From the NCBI GenBank assembly GCA_001941025.1, contig MSHE01000032.1, positions 385,044 to 449,043 of the forward strand: a DNA stretch of 64,000 nt, in the 5' to 3' direction. Position numbers and translations under genes: made by a program. This DNA is from Lachnospiraceae bacterium Zagget3 (GTDB lineage: Bacteria; Bacillota_A; Clostridia; Lachnospirales; Lachnospiraceae). Under the pieces are notes generated by a model. It did no database searches and was not told the DNA's origin. It worked only from the letters and a program-made list of their open reading frames with translations. Shown piece by piece: positions 32,908 through 41,629 of this stretch; the first letter of the stretch is position 1; every line of letters starts with the position of its first letter.

Positions 32908-34404
32908 TTATAATAAGCGCATCAGCTCGCCAAGAAAGTACAGCGAGCCGGTACAAAACAACTTCTGCCCCGGCTTTTTGCGCTCCCGCATAGCCGAAAA
33001 CGCCGCGCGCGCGTCCGGAAAGACCTCCGGTGTCCATGGCGCCGGGCCCACCTGCGCCGACGCGTCCTGCGCGGCGTTCGCGAAAACCGCCGCCAGTTCG
33101 GTCGGATCCGCGCCGCGCGCGTCGGATACCGTCGTCACCGCGACGGCCTCCCAGTGCAGCCCGTTTACAAACAGTTCTGCCGCGGCCGCCAGGTCCTTTT
33201 CCCGCATCATGGAAACCAGCAGCAGCGGCGCCTCGGCATCGTCCCGCGCGATCTCCCGCGCGCAGGAGAGAAACGCGGCGATCCCGGCGGGATTGTGCGC
33301 GCCGTCCAAAAAGATATCCGGAAGCGCCTCCTGCATCCGCCCCGGCCAGTCGGCTTCCGCAAGGCCCCGCTGCAGGGTCTCGTCCGTGAGCGCCGGAATC
33401 TTTCGGCCCGCGTCCTCCGGCCGACGGTCTGCATCCTCCGGCCGACGGTCTGCATCCTCCGGCCAGCGGCCCGCGTCACGCAGTACGCGCAGGGCCGTGA
33501 TCGCCAGCGCCGCGTTTTGCGCCTGATAGAACGCGCGCCCCGGCAGATGCCAGGTTGTTTTTTTATCATAAGCAGAGGTCAGAGAAAACACCATCTCTTT
33601 TTCACCGACGTTTTCAATTCGATAAAAAACGGTCCGGGTCTGCAAAGAAAGAGGGTCTTCCTCTCCGTCCGGTGCCAGTGCTTCGCCCTCGACAACCGCC
33701 GCCGCCGGACATCCGAGCCGCGCGGCCCGCGCCGCGATTACCTCCGCCGCCTCGTCAGCCGCGGCATCGCGCGCATCCCCGGTCGCACCGCACACGGAAC
33801 CGGCCGCGTAGACCACCGGCACGCCGGGCTTTAGGATGCCCGCCTTCTCCGCCGCGATCTGCGCAATCGAGTCACCCAGGATCTCCGTGTGCTCGAGCGC
33901 GATCGGCGTGATCACACTAAGCGCCGGCGTGGGAAAACTGTTCGTGGCATCCAACCGGCCGCCGAGCCCCGTCTCCAGGATCACATACGAAACTCCGGCC
34001 TCCTCAAACAGAACCATCGCCATGGCATAGAGAAATTCAAAGAACGTCGGGTGGGGCTCCCCTTTCACGGCAAGCTCCCGCGCCGCCGCCGTCACCCGCT
34101 CGTACGCGGCGAGAAACGCCTCTTCGGAAACGGGTTGCCCGTTGATCTGAAACCGCTCGCGCATGTCCGTCAGGTGCGGCGAGACAAACATCGCCGCGGA
34201 TTCACCCCCGGCGAGAAGCATATGATACAGAAAATTGCAGACACTTCCCTTTCCGTTGCTGCCCGCCACATGCAGGATTGTACGGTCCGCGCAGGGATCC
34301 CCGAGAAGCGCCATCAGCTTCCGCGTGTGCGCGAGGCTGTTCTTTTTTGTAAAGCGGGGCAGCTCATTGAGAAACGCCTCCGCCGCCTGTATGTCGCCGT
34401 TCAT
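32908..34404 (-). CDS. folC: folylpolyglutamate synthase/dihydrofolate synthase
   Basis: 498 residues, Mur-ligase fold. Adds glutamate to dihydropteroate and to folates. ATP loop HVAGSNGKGSVCNFLYHML (about residues 43-61), FVSPHLTDMRERFQING (folate site), ILETGLGGRLDATN and DGAHNPAGIAAF (Mur-ligase C-terminal). An in-frame 21-bp tandem repeat (33410-33472) adds WPEDADRRPEDADRRPEDAG to a surface loop between the middle and C-terminal domains, an expansion not usual in FolC. ATG 34404 follows an AAGG site. It is 26 bp behind valS. Confidence 0.92.
   Translation of the reverse strand: MNGDIQAAEAFLNELPRFTKKNSLAHTRKLMALLGDPCADRTILHVAGSNGKGSVCNFLYHMLLAGGESAAMFVSPHLTDMRERFQINGQPVSEEAFLAAYERVTAAARELAVKGEPHPTFFEFLYAMAMVLFEEAGVSYVILETGLGGRLDATNSFPTPALSVITPIALEHTEILGDSIAQIAAEKAGILKPGVPVVYAAGSVCGATGDARDAAADEAAEVIAARAARLGCPAAAVVEGEALAPDGEEDPLSLQTRTVFYRIENVGEKEMVFSLTSAYDKKTTWHLPGRAFYQAQNAALAITALRVLRDAGRWPEDADRRPEDADRRPEDAGRKIPALTDETLQRGLAEADWPGRMQEALPDIFLDGAHNPAGIAAFLSCAREIARDDAEAPLLLVSMMREKDLAAAAELFVNGLHWEAVAVTTVSDARGADPTELAAVFANAAQDASAQVGPAPWTPEVFPDARAAFSAMRERKKPGQKLFCTGSLYFLGELMRLL
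33410..33472. repeat. three 21-bp tandem repeats inside folC
   Basis: Three consecutive 21-bp units (33410-33430, 33431-33451, 33452-33472), the first two differing at one base, encoding the heptads R-PEDAD-R. The unit length keeps the reading frame, so copy number can vary without breaking the gene. Confidence 0.9.
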
Positions 34405-34430
34405 TTTTTTCCTTAAGCAAATGCCTTCGC

Positions 34431-37088
34431 TCAATCTTCGTCTGGGCCAAGCTCGCTAAGACGCGCCTTAACGTCCTCCATCATGGCCTCGTATTTTTTC
34501 AGCTTGGCCTGCTCAGCCGCCACTTTTTCTTTCGGGGCGCGGCTTAAGAAATTCTCATTTTGCAGCATGCCGTTGGAGCGGTCCAACTCTCCCTGCAGGC
34601 GCTCGCACTCTGCCGAAAGCCGCGCGCGCTCCGCTTCCATATCCACCAGTTCCTCCATGGGGATAAACACCACGGCATTCGGAATGACGACGGAGACCGC
34701 GTCTTTCGGGATGCCCTCTTCGTCCGGCTGCACATAGATCTCCTCCGCGCTGATCAGATGATCGTAGAGATCCCGGTGCTGACGGAAGATGTCGCTCACG
34801 ACGACGTTCTGGGACACGATATAGTAGCTCGCGCGTTTCGCGGGCGGAACATTGTGCTCCGAGCGGATGTTCCGGACCCCTTTCACCAGCGTCTTGATCG
34901 CCTCCATCGCGAGCTCCTCATCCAAAAAGCCGTGTCCGGAGGTGGGCTGCGGCCACGGTTCGATCATGATCGACTCCGCCTCGGGATGAAGGGTGCAGTA
35001 AATCTCCTCCGAGATAAACGGCATAAACGGATGCAGCAGCTTCATCGCGGTGGAAAGCACGGTCGTCAGCGTCCAGAACGCGGTGTTCGCCGACGCACCG
35101 TCTGTCTCCTTGCGGGCCAGGCGCGGCTTTACGATCTCGATATACCAGTCGCAGAACTCCTCCCAGATAAAATCAAACACTTTCTGGACCGCGATGCCCA
35201 GTTCGAATTTTTCCATATTTTCCGTGACATCCTGCACCAGCGTGTTCACCAGCGAAAGGATCCACCGGTCCTCCGTGTCCAGATCCTCCGCCTCGGGACG
35301 GGTCGGTTTCCAGTCATCTAAGTACAGCAGGATAAACCGCGTCGCGTTCCAGATCTTGTTCGCGAAGTTGCGGCTCGACTCGACGCGCTCCCAGAAAAAG
35401 CGCATGTCGTTGCCCGGCGCGTTGCCGGTGACCAGCGTCAGGCGCAGCGCGTCCGCGCCGTAGCGGTTGATCACGTCGATCGGATCGATGCCGTTGTCCA
35501 GCGACTTGCTCATCTTGCGCCCCTCGGCGTCCCGGACAAGGCCGTGGATCAGCACGGTGTGAAACGGTTCCGTCCCGGTCTGTTCCAGTCCGGAAAAGAC
35601 CATGCGGACGACCCAGAAGAAAATGATGTCATAGCCGGTCACGAGCACATCCGTCGGGTAAAAATACTTCATCTCCGGCGTGTCCTCGGGCCATCCCAGC
35701 GTGGAAAACGGCCACAGGGCCGACGAGAACCAGGTGTCCAGCGTGTCCTCGTCCTGCGTGAGGTGCGTGCTGCCGCACTTCGGGCACTTCTCCGGGGTTT
35801 CCTTCGCCACGATGATCTCCCCGCAGTCCGCGCAGTACCAGGCCGGGATCCGGTGTCCCCACCACAGCTGCCGGGAGATGCACCAGTCGCGGATATCCTC
35901 CAGCCAGTGCAGATACGTCTTTCCGTAATTCTCCGGCACGAAGCGCAGGCGGCCGGACGTAAGCGATTCCGCGGCCGGCTTTGCCATATTTTCCATCCGG
36001 ACAAACCACTGGGGCTTGATCATGGGCTCCACAACCGTCTTGCAGCGGTCGTGCGTGCCCACGTTGTGCGTGTGATCTTCCACGCGCACGAGGAGGCCCA
36101 TCTCGTCAAGCTTTTTTACAATGGCGTCGCGGGCCTCGTAGCGGTCCATCCCCGCGTAGGGTCCGCCGTTTTCGTTGATCGTCGCGTCATCGTTTAAGAT
36201 GTTGATCTCTTCGAGGTTATGGCGTTTGCCGACCTCAAAATCGTTCGGGTCATGCGCCGGCGTGATCTTCACGCAGCCGGTTCCGAAGTCCTTGTCCACG
36301 TAGTCGTCCGCGATCACGGGGATCTCCCGGTTTAAGATCGGCAGGAGCACCTTTTTCCCGACCAGGTCTTTATACCGCTCGTCCTCCGGATTGACAGCCA
36401 CCGCGGTGTCACCCAGCATCGTCTCCGGCCGGGTCGTGGCGATCTCCACGAACTTTCCGTCCTCGCCGACGATCGGGTAATTGATATGCCAGAGATGCCC
36501 CGCCTGTTCCACATGCTCCACCTCGGCATCCGAAATGGATGTCTGACAGACCGGACACCAGTTGATGATCCGGGATCCCCGGTAAATATAGTCCTTATTA
36601 TAGAGACGGACAAACACTTCCTTTACGGCCTCCGAACATTCCTCGTCCATCGTAAACTTCTCACGCTCCCAGTCGGCGGACGCGCCGAGCTGTTTTAACT
36701 GGTTCACGATCCGGCCGCCGTACTCGTTCTTCCAGTTCCAGGCATACTGCAGAAACTCCTCCCGGGTCAGGTCGGCCTTCTCAATGCCGCGCTCCTTTAA
36801 GGCTTCCGTCACCTTCACCTCCGTGGCGATGGCCGCGTGGTCCGTGCCGGGCTGCCAGAGGGCGGAGTATCCCTGCATGCGCTTAAAGCGGATCAGGATG
36901 TCCTGCAGCGTGTTGTCCAGCGCGTGCCCCATGTGCAGCTGGCCGGTGATGTTCGGCGGCGGCATCACGATCGTAAACGGCTTCTTGTCCGGATCGATCT
37001 CGGCGTGAAAATACCCGGCGTCCTCCCACTTTTTGTACAGGTGGGCCTCGATTCCCTTCGGTTCGTATGCTTTGGCTAATTCTTTCAT
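34431..37088 (-). CDS. valS: valyl-tRNA synthetase
   Basis: 885 residues, class I synthetase. HIGH motif is in PPNITGQLHMGHALDN (about residue 42) and KMSKS in EGRKMSKSLDNGIDPID (about residue 524). The editing domain lies between, with zinc-ligand pairs CPVCQTS and CADCGE/CPKCGST. The C-terminal coiled-coil arm (QGELDRSNGMLQNENFLSRA) clamps the tRNA. Start ATG 37088 follows GAGGGG. The leader has a good promoter but no T-box. First gene of a group running to the phosphodiesterase. Confidence 0.97.
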   Translation of the reverse strand: MKELAKAYEPKGIEAHLYKKWEDAGYFHAEIDPDKKPFTIVMPPPNITGQLHMGHALDNTLQDILIRFKRMQGYSALWQPGTDHAAIATEVKVTEALKERGIEKADLTREEFLQYAWNWKNEYGGRIVNQLKQLGASADWEREKFTMDEECSEAVKEVFVRLYNKDYIYRGSRIINWCPVCQTSISDAEVEHVEQAGHLWHINYPIVGEDGKFVEIATTRPETMLGDTAVAVNPEDERYKDLVGKKVLLPILNREIPVIADDYVDKDFGTGCVKITPAHDPNDFEVGKRHNLEEINILNDDATINENGGPYAGMDRYEARDAIVKKLDEMGLLVRVEDHTHNVGTHDRCKTVVEPMIKPQWFVRMENMAKPAAESLTSGRLRFVPENYGKTYLHWLEDIRDWCISRQLWWGHRIPAWYCADCGEIIVAKETPEKCPKCGSTHLTQDEDTLDTWFSSALWPFSTLGWPEDTPEMKYFYPTDVLVTGYDIIFFWVVRMVFSGLEQTGTEPFHTVLIHGLVRDAEGRKMSKSLDNGIDPIDVINRYGADALRLTLVTGNAPGNDMRFFWERVESSRNFANKIWNATRFILLYLDDWKPTRPEAEDLDTEDRWILSLVNTLVQDVTENMEKFELGIAVQKVFDFIWEEFCDWYIEIVKPRLARKETDGASANTAFWTLTTVLSTAMKLLHPFMPFISEEIYCTLHPEAESIMIEPWPQPTSGHGFLDEELAMEAIKTLVKGVRNIRSEHNVPPAKRASYYIVSQNVVVSDIFRQHRDLYDHLISAEEIYVQPDEEGIPKDAVSVVIPNAVVFIPMEELVDMEAERARLSAECERLQGELDRSNGMLQNENFLSRAPKEKVAAEQAKLKKYEAMMEDVKARLSELGPDED

Positions 37089-37150
37089 ATTTTTCCCCTC
37101 ATTTCGCGCCGCGGTGACACTCTATTTTCGCGCGGCGCACTTCCATAAAC

Positions 37151-37180
37151 ATCATAAAACAAAGCGGGCGGCATCGTCAA
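37151..37180 (-). promoter_or_regulatory. promoter of valS
   Basis: Minus strand TTGACG (37175-37180) and TATGAT (37151-37156) with an 18-bp spacer. Confidence 0.7.
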
Positions 37181-37201
37181 GAGTGATGCGGAAAGGGAAG
37201 G

Positions 37202-37240
37202 AAAAAAAAGAATGCCCACCCCGCTCTGTATGGGATGGGC
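37202..37240 (-). terminator. terminator of the metal-efflux operon
   Basis: GCCCATCCC and GGGGTGGGC arms followed by TTCTTTTTTTT on the minus strand, past the arsR stop. It isolates valS from the efflux operon. Confidence 0.88.
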
Positions 37241-37295
37241 ATACGCGTATATTGTCTGTCAAGTCTCGTGAAACGTATATTTGCTGTTACCTGTG

Positions 37296-37658
37296 TCAGT
37301 CCTCCTGAATGTGGTCGAGCCCCTGCGCGATGATCGTGCGCACGTGGTCGTCCGCCAGCGAGTAAAAGACCGATTTTCCTTCCCGCCGGTTTTTCACCAG
37401 CTTACTCTGCTTTAGGATCCGCAGCTGATGCGACACGGCCGACTGCGTCATGTGCAGCGTATCCGCCAGATCACAGACGCACACTTCCTCTTCAAACAGC
37501 ACGAACAGGATGCGGATGCGCGTCGAGTCGCTGAAGATCTTGAACAACTCCGCGAGGTCGTAGAGCACCGTCTCCTCGGGCATGTTCGCCCGTACTTTTT
37601 CCAAAAGCTCTTCATGGACTTCGTGTGTGTCACAGAGTTCGATGTCTTCTTCTTTCAT
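37296..37658 (-). CDS. ArsR/SmtB-family metal-sensing repressor
   Basis: 120 residues, winged-helix dimer. The recognition helix is MTQSAVSHQLRIL. Candidate metal sites: an N-terminal LCDTHEVH, the VCVCDLAD motif in the helix before the DNA-binding unit (the CxC of CadC/ArsR-type sensors), and a C-terminal DDHVRTIIAQGLDHIQED with the Asp-His...His-Glu pattern of the zinc site in SmtB/CzrA. It is the third gene of the efflux operon, so it probably represses its own transcription by binding the palindrome at 39887-39902 and releases it with Zn or Cd. Metal identity is inferred. Confidence 0.92.
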   Translation of the reverse strand: MKEEDIELCDTHEVHEELLEKVRANMPEETVLYDLAELFKIFSDSTRIRILFVLFEEEVCVCDLADTLHMTQSAVSHQLRILKQSKLVKNRREGKSVFYSLADDHVRTIIAQGLDHIQED

Positions 37659-37769
37659 TTTTATTTATGCGCCCCCCTGTCTTTTCTTATTTTATTATAT
37701 CATACTTTATAATGCCTTGGGCTGTTGCTTTTCCGGAGCACGCGTCCGCTGCCGCGCCGCTCCCGTAAT

Positions 37770-39635
37770 CTACAACTTTTTCACAAACAGTGCCCTGATC
37801 GCGTTGAGCACCGCGAGGATCATCACCCCGACATCCGCGAAGATCGCCATCCACATGTTCGCGATCCCGACGGACCCGAGGATCAGGACCACCACTTTGA
37901 CCGCGATCGCGAAATACGTATTCTGCCGCACGATGTTTAGACACTTGCGCGAGATCCGGACCGCCTTCGCGATCTTGACCGGGTCGTCGTCCATCAGCAC
38001 CACATCCGCCGCCTCGATCGCCGCGTCCGAACCGAGCGCGCCCATGGCGATCCCGATGTCCGCGCGGGAGAGCACCGGCGCGTCGTTGATGCCATCCCCG
38101 ACAAAGGCCAGCCGTTCCCGCCCGGTTTCCTGCGCGAGCAGCTCCTCCACCTTCGTCACCTTGTCCGCGGGCAGCAGCTCGCTGTAGACCTCGTCGATAC
38201 CGAGCGTCTGCGCGGTCTCCTCCGCCACACGCCGCGTGTCGCCGGTCAGCATGACCGTCTTCGTCACGCCGGCCGCCTTTAAGTCCGCGACCGCCTCCTT
38301 CGCGTGGGGCTTGATCACATCCGAGATCAGGATGTGCCCCTCGTAGACATCGTCCACCGCGACATGCACGACGGTCCCGACTTCATGGCACTCCATATAG
38401 GCAACGCCCAGCCTCTCCATCAGTTTCGCGTTGCCGGCCGCCACGCGCCTCCCGTCAAAGAGGACCTCCACGCCGTTGCCGCCGATCTCCTCGATGTCCT
38501 TGACCCGGGAGCGGTCGATCGGCTTGCCGTACGCCTCCCGCAGACTCTTCGCGATCGGATGGGAGGAGGCGTACTCCGCGTACGCCGCGTACTCGAGCAG
38601 CTGTTCCTCCGACTCGCGGGCGTGGTGGACGCCGCTTACCGCAAAGACGCCCTTTGTCATGGTCCCGGTCTTGTCAAACGCGACACAGCGCACTTCGGCG
38701 AGTGTCTCCATGTAGTTGGCCCCCTTTACCAAAATGCCTTCGTTGCTCGCGCCGCCGATCCCGGCAAAGAAGCTCAATGGAATGCTGATGACCAGCGCGC
38801 ACGGGCAGCTGATGACCAGTGCCGTGAGGGCCCGGTAGATCCAGTTGTTCCACTCCGGCGGCAGTCCGAGAAGCAGCCGGATAAGCGGCGGCAGAACGGC
38901 CAGCGCCAGCGCCAGTCCGCAGACAGCCGGCGTGTAGTAATGCGCGAAACGCGAGATAAAATCTTCCGAGCGCGACTTTAAGGAGCTCGAATTCTCCATC
39001 AGCTCCAGGATCTTGGAGACCGTGGATTCTCCGAACTCCTTTGTCGTGCGGATCCGCAGGACGCCCGTCATATTGATGCAGCCGCTAATCACCTCAGAAC
39101 CGTTCTCCACATCGCGGGGCATGCTCTCTCCGGTCAGCGCGCTGGTGTTTAACGAAGAGGTCCCATCGACCACGATCCCGTCGATCGGAATCTTTTCACC
39201 GGGCTGCACGACGATCACACTGTCGACATCCACTTCGTCCGGATCCACCTGTACCAGTTCCCCGTCCCGTTCGATGTTCGCGTAGTCGGGACGGATATCC
39301 ATCAGCTCGCTGATATTCCGGCGGCTCCTGCCCACGGCATAGCTCTGGAAGAACTCGCCGACCTGGTAGAAGAGCATGACGGCCACGCCCTCCGTGTACT
39401 CTCCGATGATGATCGCGCCAATCGACGCGACCGCCATCAGGAAGTTCTCGTCGAAGACCTGCCCGCGGAAAATGCCCTTGACCGCCTTCCATACGATATC
39501 ATACCCGACCACGATATACGGGATCAAAAAGAGAAAAAAGCGCAGCAGACCCTCGATGGGCAGCACTAAAAACACGACCATGAGCGCGGCCGCCACGATA
39601 ATACGGGTCAGAGACCGCTTCTGCTTTTTCGTCAT
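37770..39635 (-). CDS. P1B-type heavy-metal exporting ATPase (Zn/Cd/Pb type)
   Basis: 621 residues, about eight membrane helices. Actuator motif LTGES (168-171), metal-binding CPC in TM6 (277-279, ISCPCALVIS), phosphorylation motif DKTGTMTKG (Asp321), the P1B HP dipeptide (SSHPIAK, 359-360), and GDGINDAPVL. CPC plus the Asp in the last helix (FADVGVMIL) fit Zn/Cd/Pb pumps. Unlike most, it has no N-terminal HMA domain; a separate HMA protein is encoded 15 bp upstream. AAGGTGAG precedes ATG 39635. It exports metal from the cytoplasm. Confidence 0.93.
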   Translation of the reverse strand: MTKKQKRSLTRIIVAAALMVVFLVLPIEGLLRFFLFLIPYIVVGYDIVWKAVKGIFRGQVFDENFLMAVASIGAIIIGEYTEGVAVMLFYQVGEFFQSYAVGRSRRNISELMDIRPDYANIERDGELVQVDPDEVDVDSVIVVQPGEKIPIDGIVVDGTSSLNTSALTGESMPRDVENGSEVISGCINMTGVLRIRTTKEFGESTVSKILELMENSSSLKSRSEDFISRFAHYYTPAVCGLALALAVLPPLIRLLLGLPPEWNNWIYRALTALVISCPCALVISIPLSFFAGIGGASNEGILVKGANYMETLAEVRCVAFDKTGTMTKGVFAVSGVHHARESEEQLLEYAAYAEYASSHPIAKSLREAYGKPIDRSRVKDIEEIGGNGVEVLFDGRRVAAGNAKLMERLGVAYMECHEVGTVVHVAVDDVYEGHILISDVIKPHAKEAVADLKAAGVTKTVMLTGDTRRVAEETAQTLGIDEVYSELLPADKVTKVEELLAQETGRERLAFVGDGINDAPVLSRADIGIAMGALGSDAAIEAADVVLMDDDPVKIAKAVRISRKCLNIVRQNTYFAIAVKVVVLILGSVGIANMWMAIFADVGVMILAVLNAIRALFVKKL

Positions 39636-39650
39636 AAACTCACCTTGTTT

Positions 39651-39869
39651 TTAGAAGAAGATTTCGCAATCATCCTCCACTTTCTTACAATTCTTCAGCA
39701 CGACCGGCATGACCTCCGCCGGATCCTGCCCCTCCTCAAACTCCACGGTCATCTTCAGCGCCATAAAGCTCACGACCGCGTTCGCGACGCCCTCCGTGCG
39801 GTTGGCGGCTTCCTCCATCTTGTTCGCGCAGTTGGCGCAGTCCACATCGATCTTGTAAGATTTTTTCAT
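39651..39869 (-). CDS. heavy-metal-associated (HMA) domain protein
   Basis: 72 residues. Ferredoxin-like HMA fold with the metal-binding loop DCANCANKMEEAA (CxxC) and a C-terminal CKKVEDDCEIF that adds two Cys and acidic residues. Looks like the N-terminal domain of a CadA-type pump encoded separately, and would pick up metal and hand it to the ATPase next door. AAGGAGG lies ahead of ATG 39869. First gene of the operon, directly downstream of the operator. Confidence 0.9.
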   Translation of the reverse strand: MKKSYKIDVDCANCANKMEEAANRTEGVANAVVSFMALKMTVEFEEGQDPAEVMPVVLKNCKKVEDDCEIFF

Positions 39870-39886
39870 CCCTCTTCCTCCTTCGA

Positions 39887-39902
39887 ATGAACAATTGTTC
39901 AT
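39887..39902. promoter_or_regulatory. ArsR/CzrA-type operator
   Basis: Perfect 16-bp palindrome ATGAACAATTGTTCAT, matching the TGAACA...TGTTCA core known for SmtB/CzrA-type operators. It covers roughly +5 to +20 of the promoter at 39914-39941 and ends 18 bp before the HMA gene, an ideal place for repression. Confidence 0.85.
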
Positions 39903-39913
39903 ATGTTTCTTTT

Positions 39914-39941
39914 ATTATAACGCACTCCCGCCGTTTGTCAA
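39914..39941 (-). promoter_or_regulatory. promoter of the metal-efflux operon
   Basis: Consensus TTGACA (39936-39941) and TATAAT (39914-39919) with a 16-bp spacer on the minus strand. Such a strong promoter fits an operon held off by a repressor. Confidence 0.88.
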
Positions 39942-39945
39942 GTGC

Positions 39946-39974
39946 TGGACAAACGCGGAAAAACCCGTTAGAAT
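39946..39974 (+). promoter_or_regulatory. promoter of the PPK2 gene
   Basis: Plus strand TGGACA (39946-39951), 17-bp spacer, TAGAAT (39969-39974). Its -35 lies 5 bp from the -35 of the divergent efflux promoter, so the two promoters are back to back. Confidence 0.72.
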
Positions 39975-40022
39975 ATGAGGCAATAACACTGAAATCGGAA
40001 GCAAAAAGGAGGACCTTTTTTC

Positions 40023-41534
40023 ATGTTAGAACAACTCGATCTGACAAAATCCATGTCCAAAGAGGAATACAAGGAGCGTATGTCTGCGTTGGCGCCGGAA
40101 CTGTCCCGCCTGCAGAGAACGTTAAAAGACGAGCACATCCCGGTGATCATTGTATTTGAGGGGTTTAGTGCCGCCGGAAAGGGGGAGCAGATCGGCCGCC
40201 TGATCCACGCGCTTGACCCGCGCGGCTTCTACGTTCATTCGATCGGGCCGGAGTCCGAGGAGGAACAGATGCATCCGTTCCTCTGGCGCTTCTGGACGAA
40301 GCTGCCGTCCGACACCCAGATCGCCGTGTTTGACCGGAGCTGGTACCGCAAGGTCGTGGTCGACCACATAGACAAACACTTAAACGAAGAAAATCTCGCC
40401 ACCTACTACAGCGAGATCAACTCCTTTGAGCGCCAGCTCACCGACGGGGGAACCGTGATCATCAAGCTGTTCCTCTGCATCGATCAGAAGGAGCAGAAAA
40501 AGAGTTTTGAGAAGCTGTTGTCCTCCGACTCCAGCGCCTGGCGTGTCAGCAAAAACGCGAAAGAACAAAACAAACACTTTGACGAGTACAAACGGATGAA
40601 CGACGAGATGCTGGAGCAGACGGACACCGCCTGTGCCCCGTGGACGATCATCGAGTCCACGGACCGCCGCTTTGCCACGGTGAAGATGTATACCGCCGTG
40701 ATCGACGCGTTAAACGCGGCCATCGCCGCGAAGAAAGCCGCTGCCGAAGGCGGCACGTCCGCGCCGGCGCCCACGCCGGGATCGGAGTATGACGACGCGG
40801 TGCTGCGCACCTCGAGCCTCAACAAGGTGGACTTAAGCCTTTCGCTTACCAAGGAAGAATACCGCAAAGAATTAAAGCGCCTGCAGGCGCGGATCGCGGA
40901 CCTCCACGGAGAGATGTACAAGGCGCGGATCCCCGTGATCCTCGGCTTTGAGGGCTGGGATGCCGGCGGCAAGGGCGGCGCCATCAAGCGCCTGACCGAG
41001 CGGATGGATCCCAGAGGCTACATCGTGCATCCGACCGCGGCGCCCAACGACATCGAAAAGGTGCACCACTATCTGTGGCGTTTCTGGACCAGCGTGCCGA
41101 AGGACGGCCACATCGCCATCTTTGACCGGACGTGGTACGGCCGGGTCATGGTGGAGCGCATCGAGGGCTTCTGCTCGACCGCGGACTGGCATCGCGCCTA
41201 TCAGGAGATCAATGAGATGGAAAAACAGTTCGTGGAGCACGGCGCCATCGTCATCAAGTTCTGGATGCAGATCGACAAGGACGAACAGGAACGCCGCTTC
41301 AACGACCGTATGAGCAATCCGGCGAAGCAGTGGAAGATCACGGATGAGGATTGGAGAAACAGAGAAAAATGGGATGCCTACGAGAAGGCGGTCGACGAGA
41401 TGCTCGTGCGCACCTCCACCAGCCATGCCCCGTGGGTCATCGTCGAGGGCAACTGTAAGTATTACGCCCGGATCAAGGTACTGCGCACCGTGGTGGATGC
41501 CATGGAAAAGCGCTTGAAACAAAGTAAAAAGTAA
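40023..41534 (+). CDS. pap: two-domain PPK2 (polyphosphate:AMP phosphotransferase type)
   Basis: 503 residues in two PPK2 domains joined by a Ala/Pro/Thr linker (about 240-265). Domain 1 has EGFSAAGKGEQIGRLIHALD and DRSWYRKVVV; domain 2 has EGWDAGGKGGAIKRLTERMD and DRTWYGRVMVERIEGF. Two-domain (class II) PPK2 enzymes phosphorylate AMP to ADP with polyphosphate. By family knowledge the C-terminal domain is catalytic; here domain 1 has SAAGKGE and a shortened lid, so it is probably the degenerate half. AAGGAGG precedes ATG 40023. Monocistronic. Confidence 0.9.
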   Translation: MLEQLDLTKSMSKEEYKERMSALAPELSRLQRTLKDEHIPVIIVFEGFSAAGKGEQIGRLIHALDPRGFYVHSIGPESEEEQMHPFLWRFWTKLPSDTQIAVFDRSWYRKVVVDHIDKHLNEENLATYYSEINSFERQLTDGGTVIIKLFLCIDQKEQKKSFEKLLSSDSSAWRVSKNAKEQNKHFDEYKRMNDEMLEQTDTACAPWTIIESTDRRFATVKMYTAVIDALNAAIAAKKAAAEGGTSAPAPTPGSEYDDAVLRTSSLNKVDLSLSLTKEEYRKELKRLQARIADLHGEMYKARIPVILGFEGWDAGGKGGAIKRLTERMDPRGYIVHPTAAPNDIEKVHHYLWRFWTSVPKDGHIAIFDRTWYGRVMVERIEGFCSTADWHRAYQEINEMEKQFVEHGAIVIKFWMQIDKDEQERRFNDRMSNPAKQWKITDEDWRNREKWDAYEKAVDEMLVRTSTSHAPWVIVEGNCKYYARIKVLRTVVDAMEKRLKQSKK

Positions 41535-41550
41535 CCGCCCACCCAGCGCA

Positions 41551-41607
41551 AAAAATCCTCCGCAAGCAGCCGGGGAAGTTCTCCCAAGCTGTCTGCGGAG
41601 GATTTTT
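41551..41607. terminator. bidirectional terminator
   Basis: Perfect 14-bp arms AAAAATCCTCCGCA and TGCGGAGGATTTTT around a 29-base loop with its own inner pairing. Serves the convergent PPK2 and HTH-aminotransferase genes. Confidence 0.92.
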
Positions 41608-41629
41608 ATATGCTCTGCTCTCCTGCTTT

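Noticed and set aside
33410..33472. CRISPR-like repeats
   Set aside because: The 21-bp units are tandem without spacers and lie in frame inside folC. No CRISPR array or cas gene is present in the window.
37089..37130. Possible T-box in the valS leader (AGAGTGTCACCGCGG resembles the T-box core)
   Set aside because: The leader from the promoter is only about 60-70 bases, has no stem I with a specifier loop, and no terminator follows the motif. Chance resemblance.
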